A stretch of DNA of 41,368 bases from JALZAA01 sp035316025 (GTDB taxonomy: Bacteria; Actinomycetota; Acidimicrobiia; IMCC26256; JACDBD01), in contig DATFXL010000046.1 of the NCBI GenBank assembly GCA_035316025.1, positions 1 through 41,368 on the forward strand, in the 5' to 3' direction. Within the stretch, counting starts at the first letter, position 1, and every line of letters begins with the position of its first letter. Below the pieces are notes generated by a model that did not search any database, was not told where the DNA came from, and saw only the letters and a program-made list of their open reading frames with translations. Shown piece by piece: positions 30,379-38,589 of the stretch. Made by a program: the position numbers and the translations under genes.

Positions 30379-31221
30379 CTAGGTGACGCCAGACGATGGA
30401 CTCGACAGGGGCAGGATGGCAGCGAGCTGGCGGCTCTGGGCGAGGAGCACGCCGTCGCGGCTCCAGATGACGCCGTCCTCCTCGAGGAAGCCTTCGGCGA
30501 CGACGTTGGTACGGAACTCGGTCAGGACGTAGTCGTCCGGTTTCGCGCCCGGCAGCGGGAGCGACGAGCGGAAGTGGATCGTGAGGTCCACGGTCGGGAC
30601 GATGATCTGCTCTTCGATGCGGCCGAAGACCGCGGGGATGACAGCGTCCGTGATGGCGGCGGCCACCGGCGCATCGACGACCCGGCCCTCGGGGAGTCGG
30701 ATCCAGCGCGTCAAGACGGCTTCGCCGGTGTGTGCGCCCGGGAACGCGCCTCGCACCATGCGCTCGTCCCACCGGAACGCGATTTCGGGGATCATCGGGT
30801 CGCCGGTCGGCGCCTCGATCACCGGGCTGTCCTCCACCGCCGGCGCGTCCGGCGGCGCCAGGTCGGCGAACTCGGGGCCGGGTCGGGCGTGCGAGAACGC
30901 ACCCAGCGCGAGACCGATGAGCGTATGGTCCTGCGTGATGCGCGCCGAGCAGGTCGTGAGCGATCGGCCGGCGCGCTCCACCGCGGTGGCAATATCTAGC
31001 GCGCCTTCGGCCGGCGGCGCGGCGTAGTGCACCGTGAGCGACCGCGGAGCCCGTTCCGCGTCGGCGACGGTCTCCGTGAGCGCCCGCAACACGATCGCGG
31101 CGAGGTAACCGCCGTTCGGGCCCCGGTGCACCCACCATGCCCGGTCGAGCACCGCCTCGTAGCGTCCGTCACCGACTGGACGCACTGCCGTCTCACGGTC
31201 GAAGTCGAATGTCCGCCGCAT
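30379..31221 (-). CDS. TesB-like acyl-CoA thioesterase (double hotdog)
   Basis: 280 residues with two hotdog repeats. The first has RAWWVHRGPNGGYLAAIVLR and SLTVHYAAPPAEGALDIAT. The second has ITDAVIPAVFG, TVDLTIHFRSSLPLPGA and GFLEEDGVIWSRDGVLLAQS, typical of the TesB/thioesterase-like superfamily. It probably hydrolyses acyl-CoA esters; chain length cannot be told. ATG 31221 is preceded by TAGGCT 9 bases upstream, within a region shared with the divergent hydrolase promoter. It converges on oligopeptidase B with a 16-base gap. Confidence 0.85.
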   Translation of the reverse strand: MRRTFDFDRETAVRPVGDGRYEAVLDRAWWVHRGPNGGYLAAIVLRALTETVADAERAPRSLTVHYAAPPAEGALDIATAVERAGRSLTTCSARITQDHTLIGLALGAFSHARPGPEFADLAPPDAPAVEDSPVIEAPTGDPMIPEIAFRWDERMVRGAFPGAHTGEAVLTRWIRLPEGRVVDAPVAAAITDAVIPAVFGRIEEQIIVPTVDLTIHFRSSLPLPGAKPDDYVLTEFRTNVVAEGFLEEDGVIWSRDGVLLAQSRQLAAILPLSSPSSGVT

Positions 31222-31232
31222 GGACGCCGCAG

Positions 31233-31247
31233 CCTACGCTGCGTAGG
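31233..31247. promoter_or_regulatory. Palindromic divergent promoter of thioesterase and hydrolase genes
   Basis: CCTACGC-T-GCGTAGG is a perfect 7-1-7 palindrome in the 25-base gap between two divergent genes. It contains TACGCT (31235-31240), exactly 6 bases before GTG 31247. Its left edge gives TAGGCT on the minus strand (complement of 31230-31235), 9 bases before ATG 31221. The palindrome therefore overlaps both -10 elements and could be an operator. Confidence 0.55.
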
Positions 31248-31882
31248 TGCCCGAATCGCTGGAGCTGAAGACGGCCGACGGCGTCACGCTCGAAGCGGAG
31301 TTGGCGCTCTCGGCGGAACCGCCGCGCTGTGGCGTCGTGCTTTGCCATCCGCACCCGCAGTACGGGGGCACGATGCGCTCGATCGTGATCAGCGCGCTGT
31401 TCGACGCGCTCGCGCCGCGCGGCGTCGCCTGCCTCCGGTTCAACTTCCGCGGCGTCGAAGGCAGCGAGGGAACGCACGACTTCGGGAACCTCGAACGCGT
31501 CGACGCCGAGGCCGCGGTAGCCGAACTGTCCGGCCGACTCCCCTCCGACATTCCGCTGATCCTTACCGGCTGGTCGTTCGGCGCCGACATGGCCCTCTCG
31601 GTGCGTGACGAGCGCGTCGACGCCTGGCTGGCGATCGCGCCACCGCTCGTCGTGGTCCATGACGTCGACGGGCTCGCCGCCGATCCGCGGCCCAAGCTCC
31701 TCGCCCTCGCCCAGCACGACGAGTACCGCGACCCGGCGGAGGTCAAGGAGATTGCCGAGCCGTGGGCCAACACCGACGTGCAGGTCGTCGGCGGCGCCTC
31801 CCACTACTTCGTGGGTCGCACCGACCGGCTGGTGGAGATCGCGGCCGGTTACCTGGACCGGTTGGCGCCGGCGACGACGTAG
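31247..31882 (+). CDS. Small alpha/beta hydrolase (HPHPxxGG family)
   Basis: 211 residues. It has the signature VVLCHPHPQYGGTMRS, the strand CLRFNFRGVEGSEGTHD, nucleophile Ser in LTGWSFGADMAL, an acid in ALAQHDEYRDP and the catalytic His in GGASHYFVGR. These cytoplasmic hydrolases have no well-defined substrate. GTG 31247 is fixed by a -10 element 6 bases upstream, and there is no Shine-Dalgarno sequence. It shares a palindromic promoter with the divergent thioesterase, so joint action on acyl esters is possible (inference). Confidence 0.85.
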   Translation: MPESLELKTADGVTLEAELALSAEPPRCGVVLCHPHPQYGGTMRSIVISALFDALAPRGVACLRFNFRGVEGSEGTHDFGNLERVDAEAAVAELSGRLPSDIPLILTGWSFGADMALSVRDERVDAWLAIAPPLVVVHDVDGLAADPRPKLLALAQHDEYRDPAEVKEIAEPWANTDVQVVGGASHYFVGRTDRLVEIAAGYLDRLAPATT

Positions 31883-31890
31883 CCAGCGCG

Positions 31891-32241
31891 CTACATCTTG
31901 GTGAGGCCGATGAGGTTGCCGTCGGGATCAGAGAACAACGCGATCTCAGGTCCGTCCGGGATCTGCATGGGCGGCATGACGACCTTCGCGCCCAGCCCTT
32001 CGGCCTGGTTCAGCTTCGCCTGTACGTCTTCGCAGTTGACGTAGAAGGTCGTGTAGGGACCGCCTTCGGGCGGCGAGTTGATGCCACCGCCGACGCCCTC
32101 ACCGCCACTGTCGGTGTCGACCATGCCGTAATGCGCTTGGTTGTCGCTGTTGATCTTCCAGTCGAACAGGTCGGCGTAGAACTTGGTCGCGGCGGCGTCT
32201 TCCTTCACGCCGATCTCGAACCATACGACGGGGTTGCCCAT
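31891..32241 (-). CDS. VOC family protein
   Basis: 116 residues, two VOC half-domains. VVWFEIGVKEDAAATKFYAD and DLFDWKI mark the first. TTFYVNCEDVQAKLNQAE, then GAKVVMPPMQ and FSDPDGNLIGLTKM mark the second. It matches the group of small glyoxalase-like proteins annotated as putative enzymes of unknown role. ATG 32241 has AGGAG 8 bases upstream; the longer in-frame start lacks one. It converges on the hydrolase with 8 bases between stops. Confidence 0.85.
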   Translation of the reverse strand: MGNPVVWFEIGVKEDAAATKFYADLFDWKINSDNQAHYGMVDTDSGGEGVGGGINSPPEGGPYTTFYVNCEDVQAKLNQAEGLGAKVVMPPMQIPDGPEIALFSDPDGNLIGLTKM

Positions 32242-32440
32242 GTGCTGCTCCTGTCTCTCGTTTCCCTCGGCCCTGGTACTGGCCGTCGAGGCGGTAGATG
32301 CCACTGCGGGCGCGCCTTATCGAGCACCACTGTGCCCTCTTCGCCGCGCCGCGTCCTGTTCCTCGGCCACCGACTCGAGGCACGGCTGGCCCGAGGCCCG
32401 CCGCAAAGAGCGAAAGCTGATAGAAGCGTTCAGAAACGCG

Positions 32441-32465
32441 TACGATGAAAGCCGCCTGAGGCGGA
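32441..32465 (+). promoter_or_regulatory. -10 element and 5' hairpin of the acyltransferase gene
   Basis: TACGAT (32441-32446) would start a transcript near 32453. There CCGCC-TGA-GGCGG (about 32453-32465) forms a small hairpin at the very 5' end of a leader of about 35 bases. A G-run (AGGGGGGG) before GTG 32488 can act as ribosome site. Confidence 0.4.
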
Positions 32466-32487
32466 GTTTCGCTCATCTAGGGGGGGT

Positions 32488-34512
32488 GTGGGCGGAAACA
32501 GGCGCTTTGCGTATCAGCCGGCGCTGGACGGGGTGCGGGCGTTCGCGGTCTTGTCCGTGTTCGCCTATCACCTCGACGCGGGATGGGCACAGGGCGGGTT
32601 CCTCGGCGTCGACGCGTTCTTCGTCCTGTCGGGCTTTCTGATCACGTCCCTGCTCATCGGTGAGTTCGCGCGCCACGGCGGCATCGGCTTCGCCGGGTTC
32701 TGGGCGCGCCGAGCGCGTCGCCTGCTCCCCGCGCTGTTACTCGTCCTGCTCGCCGTGGCCGCCTACGCCGTGCTGGCGGCGCCCGCGGACCAGCTCGACC
32801 GCCTGCGCGGCGACGGCCTGGCCACGCTGTTCTACGGTGCGAACTGGCGCTTCATCGCATCGGGTCAGTCGTACTTCGACCTGTTCTCCGAAGCCTCGCC
32901 GCTGCGGCACATGTGGTCGCTCGCGATCGAAGAGCAGTTCTACCTCGTGTGGCCGCTGATCACGTTCGCGTGCCTGCGCCTCGCACGAGGTCGGCACTGG
33001 CTTCTCGGTCTCGTGTGCGGCACGGGCGCCGGCGCGTCGATCGCCGCGATGGCCGCGCTGTACGACCCGGTGGACCCGTCACGCGCCTACTACGGCACTG
33101 ACAGCCGGGCTCACCTGCTGCTCATCGGCGCCGGGCTCGCGCTCGTGCTCGCGCGTTGGAGGCCGCGCGGCGCAGGGCGTTCCACCGTCAACGCGTTGGG
33201 CATGGCCGGCGCGCTCGCGTGTGTCGGCTTCTGGACCTTCGTGCCGGACACGGCGGCATGGATGTACCGCGGCGGTTACGCGGTCTTCGGCCTGTGCGTG
33301 GCGGCGGTCATCACATCGGCGATCCAGCCGGGGCGGTTTGCGCTGCGGTCGTTCCTGTCGCTCGCGCCGCTCGTCTGGATCGGGCGCATCTCGTACGGCC
33401 TCTACCTGTGGCACTGGCCGGTGATCGTCGTGGCCTCGCCGGCGCGGACGGGGCTCGACGGCCCGTCGCTCACGATCCTTCGCGTCGTGCTGGCGTTCGC
33501 GTTCGCCACCGCCTCCTTCTACCTGGTCGAGCAGCCGATCCGGCGGGGCGCGCTCCGGGGTCGGTGGGCGATGGCGGTATCGCCGTCGGCGTTCGTGGCG
33601 ACCGGCGTGGTGGTGCTCATCGCCACCGCCGGTGCCGCGCCACTCCCGGTGTATCTCCAGAACGGCCCCGGGCAGCTCACGTCACGCGCCCAGCAGCTCC
33701 CGAAGTCCGAGGCGCAGCCGGCGCCGCCACCCGCCGCGGCGTTCACGGCCCCGGCGGGTGCGCCCACGACGCCACCGCCCACGCGCATCATGCTCGTCGG
33801 CGACTCCGTCGCCGAGAGCCTCCTCGACGGTCTCCGGGAGGCGGCCGCCGAGCAAGGAGCGCAGCTGTATCCGGCATCGGTACCCGGTTGCGGCATCGTC
33901 GGTGGACAGCCGATCGACCTTACCGGCACCCCGTTCAAATGGTCGGCCACGTGCGAGCGGGAGGTGCCGAAGTACCAGACCGCCCGGCTGGCTCAGATCC
34001 GTCCCGACGTCGTCATCTGGCTCAGCGCGTGGGATCGCGACGACCGCATCGTGGACGGACAGACCGTGAGCACGAACACGATGACGGGTCGCTACGTGTT
34101 CGCGAGGCTGATCGATGATGCCGCAACCCGCCTGACCTCCACGGGCGCGCGCCTCCTGATGATGACCGTCGCGCCGCCGTCTCCGAGCGACTCGTATCCG
34201 GACCCGCCGAAGGACCCGAAGTTCGACTACATGAACCGCATGCTGCGTGACTACGCGCGGGCGCACGCCGATCACACGTCGGTGGTGGACCTCGCCCGGC
34301 TGCTGTGCCCGAGCGGGACGCAGCCCTGCCCGGAGGAGGTCTCGGGCGTCCGGCCGCGGCCCCGCGACGGCAACCACTTCGAGCCCGACACCGCGGTGTG
34401 GGTCGCGCACCAGCTCATGCCGCAAATCATGGCGGCGACGCCGGGCTCCGGCGTCGACGCCGCCACGTCCGCCGACGCGACTGCGAACGCCTCGGTCGGC
34501 AGGCGGGTCTAG
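32488..34512 (+). CDS. Acyltransferase 3 (OafA-like) fused to an SGNH domain
   Basis: 674 residues. The N-terminal membrane part (about 1-380) has ten or so helices and the acyltransferase-3 signatures PALDGVRAFAVLSVFAYHLD, GGFLGVDAFFVLSGFLITS and FWARRARRLLPALLLVL. After a Pro/Ala-rich linker (about 405-430) comes an SGNH domain: GDS motif with nucleophile Ser about 440 (IMLVGDSVAESLL) and the C-terminal D-x-x-H (DGNHFEPD) with His about 630. Such proteins O-acetylate cell-surface polysaccharide or lipid. The SGNH part should be on the outer face. The gene stands alone and converges on the small his-operon gene. Confidence 0.92.
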   Translation: MGGNRRFAYQPALDGVRAFAVLSVFAYHLDAGWAQGGFLGVDAFFVLSGFLITSLLIGEFARHGGIGFAGFWARRARRLLPALLLVLLAVAAYAVLAAPADQLDRLRGDGLATLFYGANWRFIASGQSYFDLFSEASPLRHMWSLAIEEQFYLVWPLITFACLRLARGRHWLLGLVCGTGAGASIAAMAALYDPVDPSRAYYGTDSRAHLLLIGAGLALVLARWRPRGAGRSTVNALGMAGALACVGFWTFVPDTAAWMYRGGYAVFGLCVAAVITSAIQPGRFALRSFLSLAPLVWIGRISYGLYLWHWPVIVVASPARTGLDGPSLTILRVVLAFAFATASFYLVEQPIRRGALRGRWAMAVSPSAFVATGVVVLIATAGAAPLPVYLQNGPGQLTSRAQQLPKSEAQPAPPPAAAFTAPAGAPTTPPPTRIMLVGDSVAESLLDGLREAAAEQGAQLYPASVPGCGIVGGQPIDLTGTPFKWSATCEREVPKYQTARLAQIRPDVVIWLSAWDRDDRIVDGQTVSTNTMTGRYVFARLIDDAATRLTSTGARLLMMTVAPPSPSDSYPDPPKDPKFDYMNRMLRDYARAHADHTSVVDLARLLCPSGTQPCPEEVSGVRPRPRDGNHFEPDTAVWVAHQLMPQIMAATPGSGVDAATSADATANASVGRRV

Positions 34513-34516
34513 CCCT

Positions 34517-34747
34517 CTAGGCCCCGGTGCGAAGCTCGGAACCGATCGGAGCGAGGCCGTGCCGCTCGAGAAACGACATGCGCCGGTCGAGGATCGACTG
34601 CCATTCGGCGAAGTCGTGGTCGTAATGAGCCCGGTCCCCGTCCTCGTAGGCGTGCTCGAGCTCGTCGAAGGCGGCGTCCTCGGCATCCAGGAGCTGCCGA
34701 TACCGCTGTAGGAATCCTTCGTCGACCACCCCGTTCGACTCGGTCAT
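34517..34747 (-). CDS. Small acidic helical protein at the end of the his operon
   Basis: 76 residues. It is highly charged and probably helical or coiled-coil: GFLQRYRQLLDAEDAAFDE, then HAYEDGDRAHYDHDFAEW. There is no signal peptide or membrane segment. ATG 34747 has GAAGGGGG upstream. It follows hisA after 74 bases on the same strand, where hisF lies in many actinobacteria. I do not recognise the family; nothing links it to histidine synthesis except place. Confidence 0.65.
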   Translation of the reverse strand: MTESNGVVDEGFLQRYRQLLDAEDAAFDELEHAYEDGDRAHYDHDFAEWQSILDRRMSFLERHGLAPIGSELRTGA

Positions 34748-34821
34748 GCATCCCCCTTCGCGCCGACGCGACGCCGGCCGACGCCGCCCGCGCCGACCGT
34801 ACCCGACCCGAACGCCGCCGA

Positions 34822-35565
34822 CTACGGGCGTGAGCCGACGGCGGCGAGGGCCTCGTCGACGCCGAAGCGGCCCTCGTAGATGGCCCGCCCGACGATGGCC
34901 CCGGCGAGCGAACGGCCCCCGGCGCGCAGCCGGCGCAGCGCCGCCAGATCCTCCAGCGCGCCCACCCCGCCGCTGGCGATCACGGGGAGTTGCGTCACCT
35001 GGAGCACGCCACCGAGCTGGCCGAGGGCGGGCCCGGCCATCGTGCCGTCCCGGCCGATCTCCGTGACTACCAGCGCCGCCGCTCCACTGTCCTCGAGGTG
35101 TGTCGCCACCTCCAGCAAGTCCTCGCCGGTCGAGTCGATCCATCCTCGAACGGCGACGGCCCGCCCCCGGGCGTCGAGCCCGACGGCGATCCGGCCCGGA
35201 TGCAGGGTCGCGAGCTCGCGCACGAGCTCGGGCCGCTCGATCGCACCAGTACCGACTACGACCCGGGCCGCGCCTGCCGCCAGCAAATCGCCACCGGCCT
35301 CGACGCTGCGAACGCCCCCGCTGGCTTGGACGCGGCACGGCACCGCGGCGCAGATCGCCTCGACGACGCCGAGGTTGACGCGCTCGCCGGTCCGGGCGGC
35401 GTCGAGATCGACGACGTGGATCCAGGAGGTGCCGGCTGCCGCGAACGCCTGCGCCACGAGGACGGGATCGTCGCCGTACACGGTCTCAGCCGCGAAGTCC
35501 CCCCGCTGGAGCCGGACCACTTGCCCGGCACGCAGGTCGATCGAGGGGTACAGCTCGAAGGACAC
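34822..35565 (-). CDS. hisA: ProFAR isomerase HisA
   Basis: 247 residues, (beta/alpha)8 barrel. It isomerises ProFAR to PRFAR in histidine synthesis. The first catalytic Asp (about residue 10) is in YPSIDLRAGQVVRLQRG. WIHVVDLDAARTG, VQASGGVRSVEAGG, VTEIGRDGTMAGP and VIASGGVGALEDL follow. Many actinobacteria use a bifunctional PriA (HisA/TrpF) here, but a separate trpF exists in this window, so a single function is likely. GTG 35565 starts 4 bases after the hisB stop with AGAGGG upstream. No hisH precedes it. Confidence 0.92.
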   Translation of the reverse strand: MSFELYPSIDLRAGQVVRLQRGDFAAETVYGDDPVLVAQAFAAAGTSWIHVVDLDAARTGERVNLGVVEAICAAVPCRVQASGGVRSVEAGGDLLAAGAARVVVGTGAIERPELVRELATLHPGRIAVGLDARGRAVAVRGWIDSTGEDLLEVATHLEDSGAAALVVTEIGRDGTMAGPALGQLGGVLQVTQLPVIASGGVGALEDLAALRRLRAGGRSLAGAIVGRAIYEGRFGVDEALAAVGSRP

Positions 35566-35569
35566 CCCT

Positions 35570-36151
35570 CTACAGCGAGCCCTTCGTCGACGGCAGGTCG
35601 GCGCCTTCGATCTTGACCGCGTCCCGCAAGCTGCGGGCCACACCCTTGAACGACGCCTCGATGATGTGGTGACCGTTCTTGCCGGACAAGGACCGCATGT
35701 GGAGCGTGATGCCGGCGGCGAACGCGAAGGCCCGCCAGAACTCCTCGGCGAGTTGTGGGTCGAACGTGCCGATCCATTCCGACTTCGGATCAACGTCGTA
35801 GACGAGGAACGGGCGCCCCGAGAGATCGAGGGCGACCTGCACGAGCGCCTCGTCGAGCGGTACGACCGCGTCGGCGAAGCGGCGCACGCCGGTCTTGTCG
35901 CCGATCGCCTCCTTGAACGCGCTGCCCAACACGATGCCGACGTCCTCGATCGTGTGGTGCGTGTCGATCTCGAGGTCGCCTTCGGCCTCGATGCGGAGGT
36001 CCCATCCGCCGTGCTTCCCGAGTTGCTCCAGCATGTGGTCGAAGAACGGGATGCCGGTCGACGCGCTCGCGTTCCCCGACCCGTCGAGGTCGAGCGCGAG
36101 GTCGATCTTGGTCTCCTTGGTCTCCCGATGCTGCGTGGACGACCTGCTCAT
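35570..36151 (-). CDS. hisB: Imidazoleglycerol-phosphate dehydratase
   Basis: 193 residues, monofunctional HisB without phosphatase domain. It dehydrates imidazole glycerol phosphate. The metal-binding histidine motifs are clear: GIPFFDHMLEQLGKHGGWDL, DTHHTIEDVGIVLG, and NGHHIIEASFKGVARSLRDA. ATG 36151 overlaps the hisC stop as ATGA. Confidence 0.96.
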   Translation of the reverse strand: MSRSSTQHRETKETKIDLALDLDGSGNASASTGIPFFDHMLEQLGKHGGWDLRIEAEGDLEIDTHHTIEDVGIVLGSAFKEAIGDKTGVRRFADAVVPLDEALVQVALDLSGRPFLVYDVDPKSEWIGTFDPQLAEEFWRAFAFAAGITLHMRSLSGKNGHHIIEASFKGVARSLRDAVKIEGADLPSTKGSL

Positions 36152-37230
36152 GCCACCCTCACCTCCTCGACAGCCTCGCGCAGGGCGGTGAGGAAGGCGT
36201 CGTTCTCCTCCGCGGTGCCGACCGTGACGCGGAGGCAATCGTCGAGACGCGGCCAGCGTGAGAAGTCCCGCACGAGCACGCCGCGATCGACGAGCCGCTC
36301 CCAGAGGGCGTGGCCGTCTCCGTGCACACGCAGCAGCACAAAGTTCGCGCCGGATGGGAACACGGTGATCCCGTCGACGATGTCGAGCTCGGCTCGCAGA
36401 CGTTCCCGTTCGCGAACAAGAAGCGCGACACGCTCGTCCATCTCGCTGCCGTAGCGAAGGGCGAGCACGCCCGCGAGCTGCGTCGGCACCGCCAGGTGGT
36501 ACGGCAGGACGACCTTCTCGAGCTCCTCGACCACCCACGGCGGCGCGACGCAGAAGCCGAGACGGAGAGCGGCCATCGACCACACCTTTGAGTAGGTGCG
36601 CGAGACGATCAGCGGCCGCTCGTCGGCGACGAGGTCGATCGCGCTGCGGTCGGCGAACTCGCCGTAGGCCTCGTCGACGACTACCAGGGCGTCGGACGCG
36701 TCGAGGAGCGCTTCGACGGCCCCGGCCGGCTCGACCGTTCCCGTGGGGTTGTTCGGGCTGCACAGGAACACGACTGCCGGTCGATGCTCGGCGACGAGCG
36801 CGCATGCGGCGGCCGGATCGACCGTGAAGTTCGCTGTCCTCTGCCCCAGGACGACCGCGGTACCGGTGATTCGGGCGATATGCGAGTGCAGCGCGTACGT
36901 GGGCTCGAAGAGCGCCGCGGCACGCCCGGCGCCGCCAAAGGTGAGCAGCAGCGTCTGGAGCACCTCGTTCGATCCGTTAGCGCAGAACAACCGCTCGACC
37001 GGCTGGTGGAGCTGCTCGGCGAGCGTGGCGCGGAGCTCGTGTGCGCCGCGGTCCGGATACCGGTTGAGCGGCGCGACGCGCAGCTCGTCCAACCACGCCT
37101 CGACGAACTCCGGCGGCGGCGCATACGGGCTTTCGTTCGTGTTCAGCCGTACAGGGACCTCCAGCTGCGGCGAGTGGTAGCCCTCCAGCCCGTGGAGGTC
37201 GCCGCGGGGAGACAGGCGGTCACGCGTCAT
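36148..37230 (-). CDS. hisC: Histidinol-phosphate aminotransferase
   Basis: 360 residues, fold-type I PLP enzyme. LNTNESPYAPPPEFVEA at the N-terminus, CSPNNPTGT, VVDEAYGEFAD and the Schiff-base Lys in SRTYSKVWSMAALRLGF are the family signatures, with a C-terminal Arg in DDCLRVTVGTAEEND. It transaminates imidazole-acetol phosphate. ATG 37230 overlaps the hisD stop as ATGA, and its own stop overlaps hisB, so hisD-C-B are translationally coupled. Confidence 0.95.
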   Translation of the reverse strand: MTRDRLSPRGDLHGLEGYHSPQLEVPVRLNTNESPYAPPPEFVEAWLDELRVAPLNRYPDRGAHELRATLAEQLHQPVERLFCANGSNEVLQTLLLTFGGAGRAAALFEPTYALHSHIARITGTAVVLGQRTANFTVDPAAACALVAEHRPAVVFLCSPNNPTGTVEPAGAVEALLDASDALVVVDEAYGEFADRSAIDLVADERPLIVSRTYSKVWSMAALRLGFCVAPPWVVEELEKVVLPYHLAVPTQLAGVLALRYGSEMDERVALLVRERERLRAELDIVDGITVFPSGANFVLLRVHGDGHALWERLVDRGVLVRDFSRWPRLDDCLRVTVGTAEENDAFLTALREAVEEVRVA

Positions 37231-38504
37231 TCGCCGCTCCGGAGCGTGACGGACCGACCGTGCGCGTCCAGGCCCTCCACCTCGGCGAATGCCCGGACGT
37301 AGGGCGTGACGCGCGCGAGCGCGTCCCGATCGAGTGTGACGACGTTCACGTGCTTGCGGAACGTGTCGACCCGCAGCGCGCTCGCGAACCGGGCCGTGCG
37401 CGCGGTCGGCAGCACGTGGTTGACGCCGGCGACGTAGTCGCCCACGGCCGCCGGCGACCAGGGACCGCAGAACACGGCACCGGCGTTGCGAACGCGAAGC
37501 ACCAGTGCCTCGGGATCGGCGGTCATCAGCTCGAGGTGCTCGGGCGCGATCGCGTTGGCCGCGTCCAGCGCTGCTTCGGGCCCGTCGACGACGACCGCCC
37601 GGCCGCCCGACGCGAGCGTCGATTCGATCTCGGCGCGGCGCGGCGCGTCGGCAAGCAAGGCATCGACCGCGGTATCGACCGCATCGGCGACGTGCTCCTC
37701 CCAGGTGACGAGGATCGCGGCGCCGTCGGGACCGTGCTCCGCCTGCGCGAGCAAATCGGCCGCCACGAGGGTGGGATCCGCGGTGTCGTCGGCCACCACG
37801 ACCAGCTCCGACGGTCCCGGGAGGGACTCGATGCCAACCATGCCGGCGACCTCGCGTTTGGCCAGCGTCACGTACACGTTGCCGGGGCCGACGACGACGT
37901 CGACGGGCGGGATCGACTTCGTCCCGTACGCAAACGCGGCGATCGCCTGTGCCCCTCCGACGCGGTATACCTCATCGACTCCGACCAACGCCGCCGCCGC
38001 CAACGTGGCGGCGGGAACCTTGCCGTCCGGACCCGGCGGCACGCAGAGGGCGAGCTCGGGGACACCGGCCACCCGGGCTGGGATCGCGGTCATGAGGACC
38101 GTGGACGGATAAGCGGCGCGTCCGCCGGGCACGTACAACCCGGCCCGGCCGACGGGCACCACTAACTCTCGCAGCACCACGCCATCGCGCTCGACCCGCA
38201 CGCCGTCGCCGACCTGAGCCTCGTGGTAGGTGGCGATCTCGCCGCGCGCGTAGTCGAGAGCCGCGCGGAACCCCGACGGCGCGTCGTCAAGCGCGGCGCG
38301 CAACTGCTCGGACGGCACACGAAGATCCTCGATCCGGCAGCCGTCGAGGCGCTCGGTCAACGTGCGGAGCGCGTCGTCGCCGTGGGCGCGTACCTCGTCG
38401 ATGATCTGCCGAACCGCGTCGAGAGCGGCGCCGTCTTCCGAAGCGTGCACGAGCACGTCGCCGAGATCGGCGTCCGCGCCGCGAAGATCGAGTCGGGAGA
38501 GCAT
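37227..38504 (-). CDS. hisD: Histidinol dehydrogenase
   Basis: 425 residues. It oxidises histidinol to histidine with two NAD+ in a zinc-dependent reaction. Typical segments are PGGRAAYPSTVLMTAIPARV, VVGPGNVYVTLAKREVAG, GPSELVVVADDTADP, LLAQAEHGPDGAAIL with a metal-binding His, IAPEHLELM with the catalytic Glu-His, and GVNHVLPT. ATG 38504 was chosen because the family begins close to MLSRLDLRG. TACGAT lies 14 bases upstream, giving a leader of about 8 bases. It is the first gene of hisD-C-B-A and diverges from a small plus-strand gene. Confidence 0.95.
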   Translation of the reverse strand: MLSRLDLRGADADLGDVLVHASEDGAALDAVRQIIDEVRAHGDDALRTLTERLDGCRIEDLRVPSEQLRAALDDAPSGFRAALDYARGEIATYHEAQVGDGVRVERDGVVLRELVVPVGRAGLYVPGGRAAYPSTVLMTAIPARVAGVPELALCVPPGPDGKVPAATLAAAALVGVDEVYRVGGAQAIAAFAYGTKSIPPVDVVVGPGNVYVTLAKREVAGMVGIESLPGPSELVVVADDTADPTLVAADLLAQAEHGPDGAAILVTWEEHVADAVDTAVDALLADAPRRAEIESTLASGGRAVVVDGPEAALDAANAIAPEHLELMTADPEALVLRVRNAGAVFCGPWSPAAVGDYVAGVNHVLPTARTARFASALRVDTFRKHVNVVTLDRDALARVTPYVRAFAEVEGLDAHGRSVTLRSGE

Positions 38505-38518
38505 CGGGGACCGGGAAC

Positions 38519-38524
38519 ATCGTA
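38519..38524 (-). promoter_or_regulatory. his operon -10 element
   Basis: TACGAT on the minus strand, 14 bases before the hisD ATG. The leader would be about 8 bases, too short for a T-box or an attenuator peptide. No convincing -35 hexamer. Confidence 0.45.
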
Positions 38525-38589
38525 ACCACCGGCTTGTCCGAGACCGACCGAATTGCCCAGACTCGATAGGCGCGGGAAGGCTGGCCGGG

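Noticed and set aside
34822..35565. Calling hisA a bifunctional PriA
   Set aside because: A separate, complete trpF is present at 18912-19598, so a dual role is not needed and no decisive residue can be read by eye.
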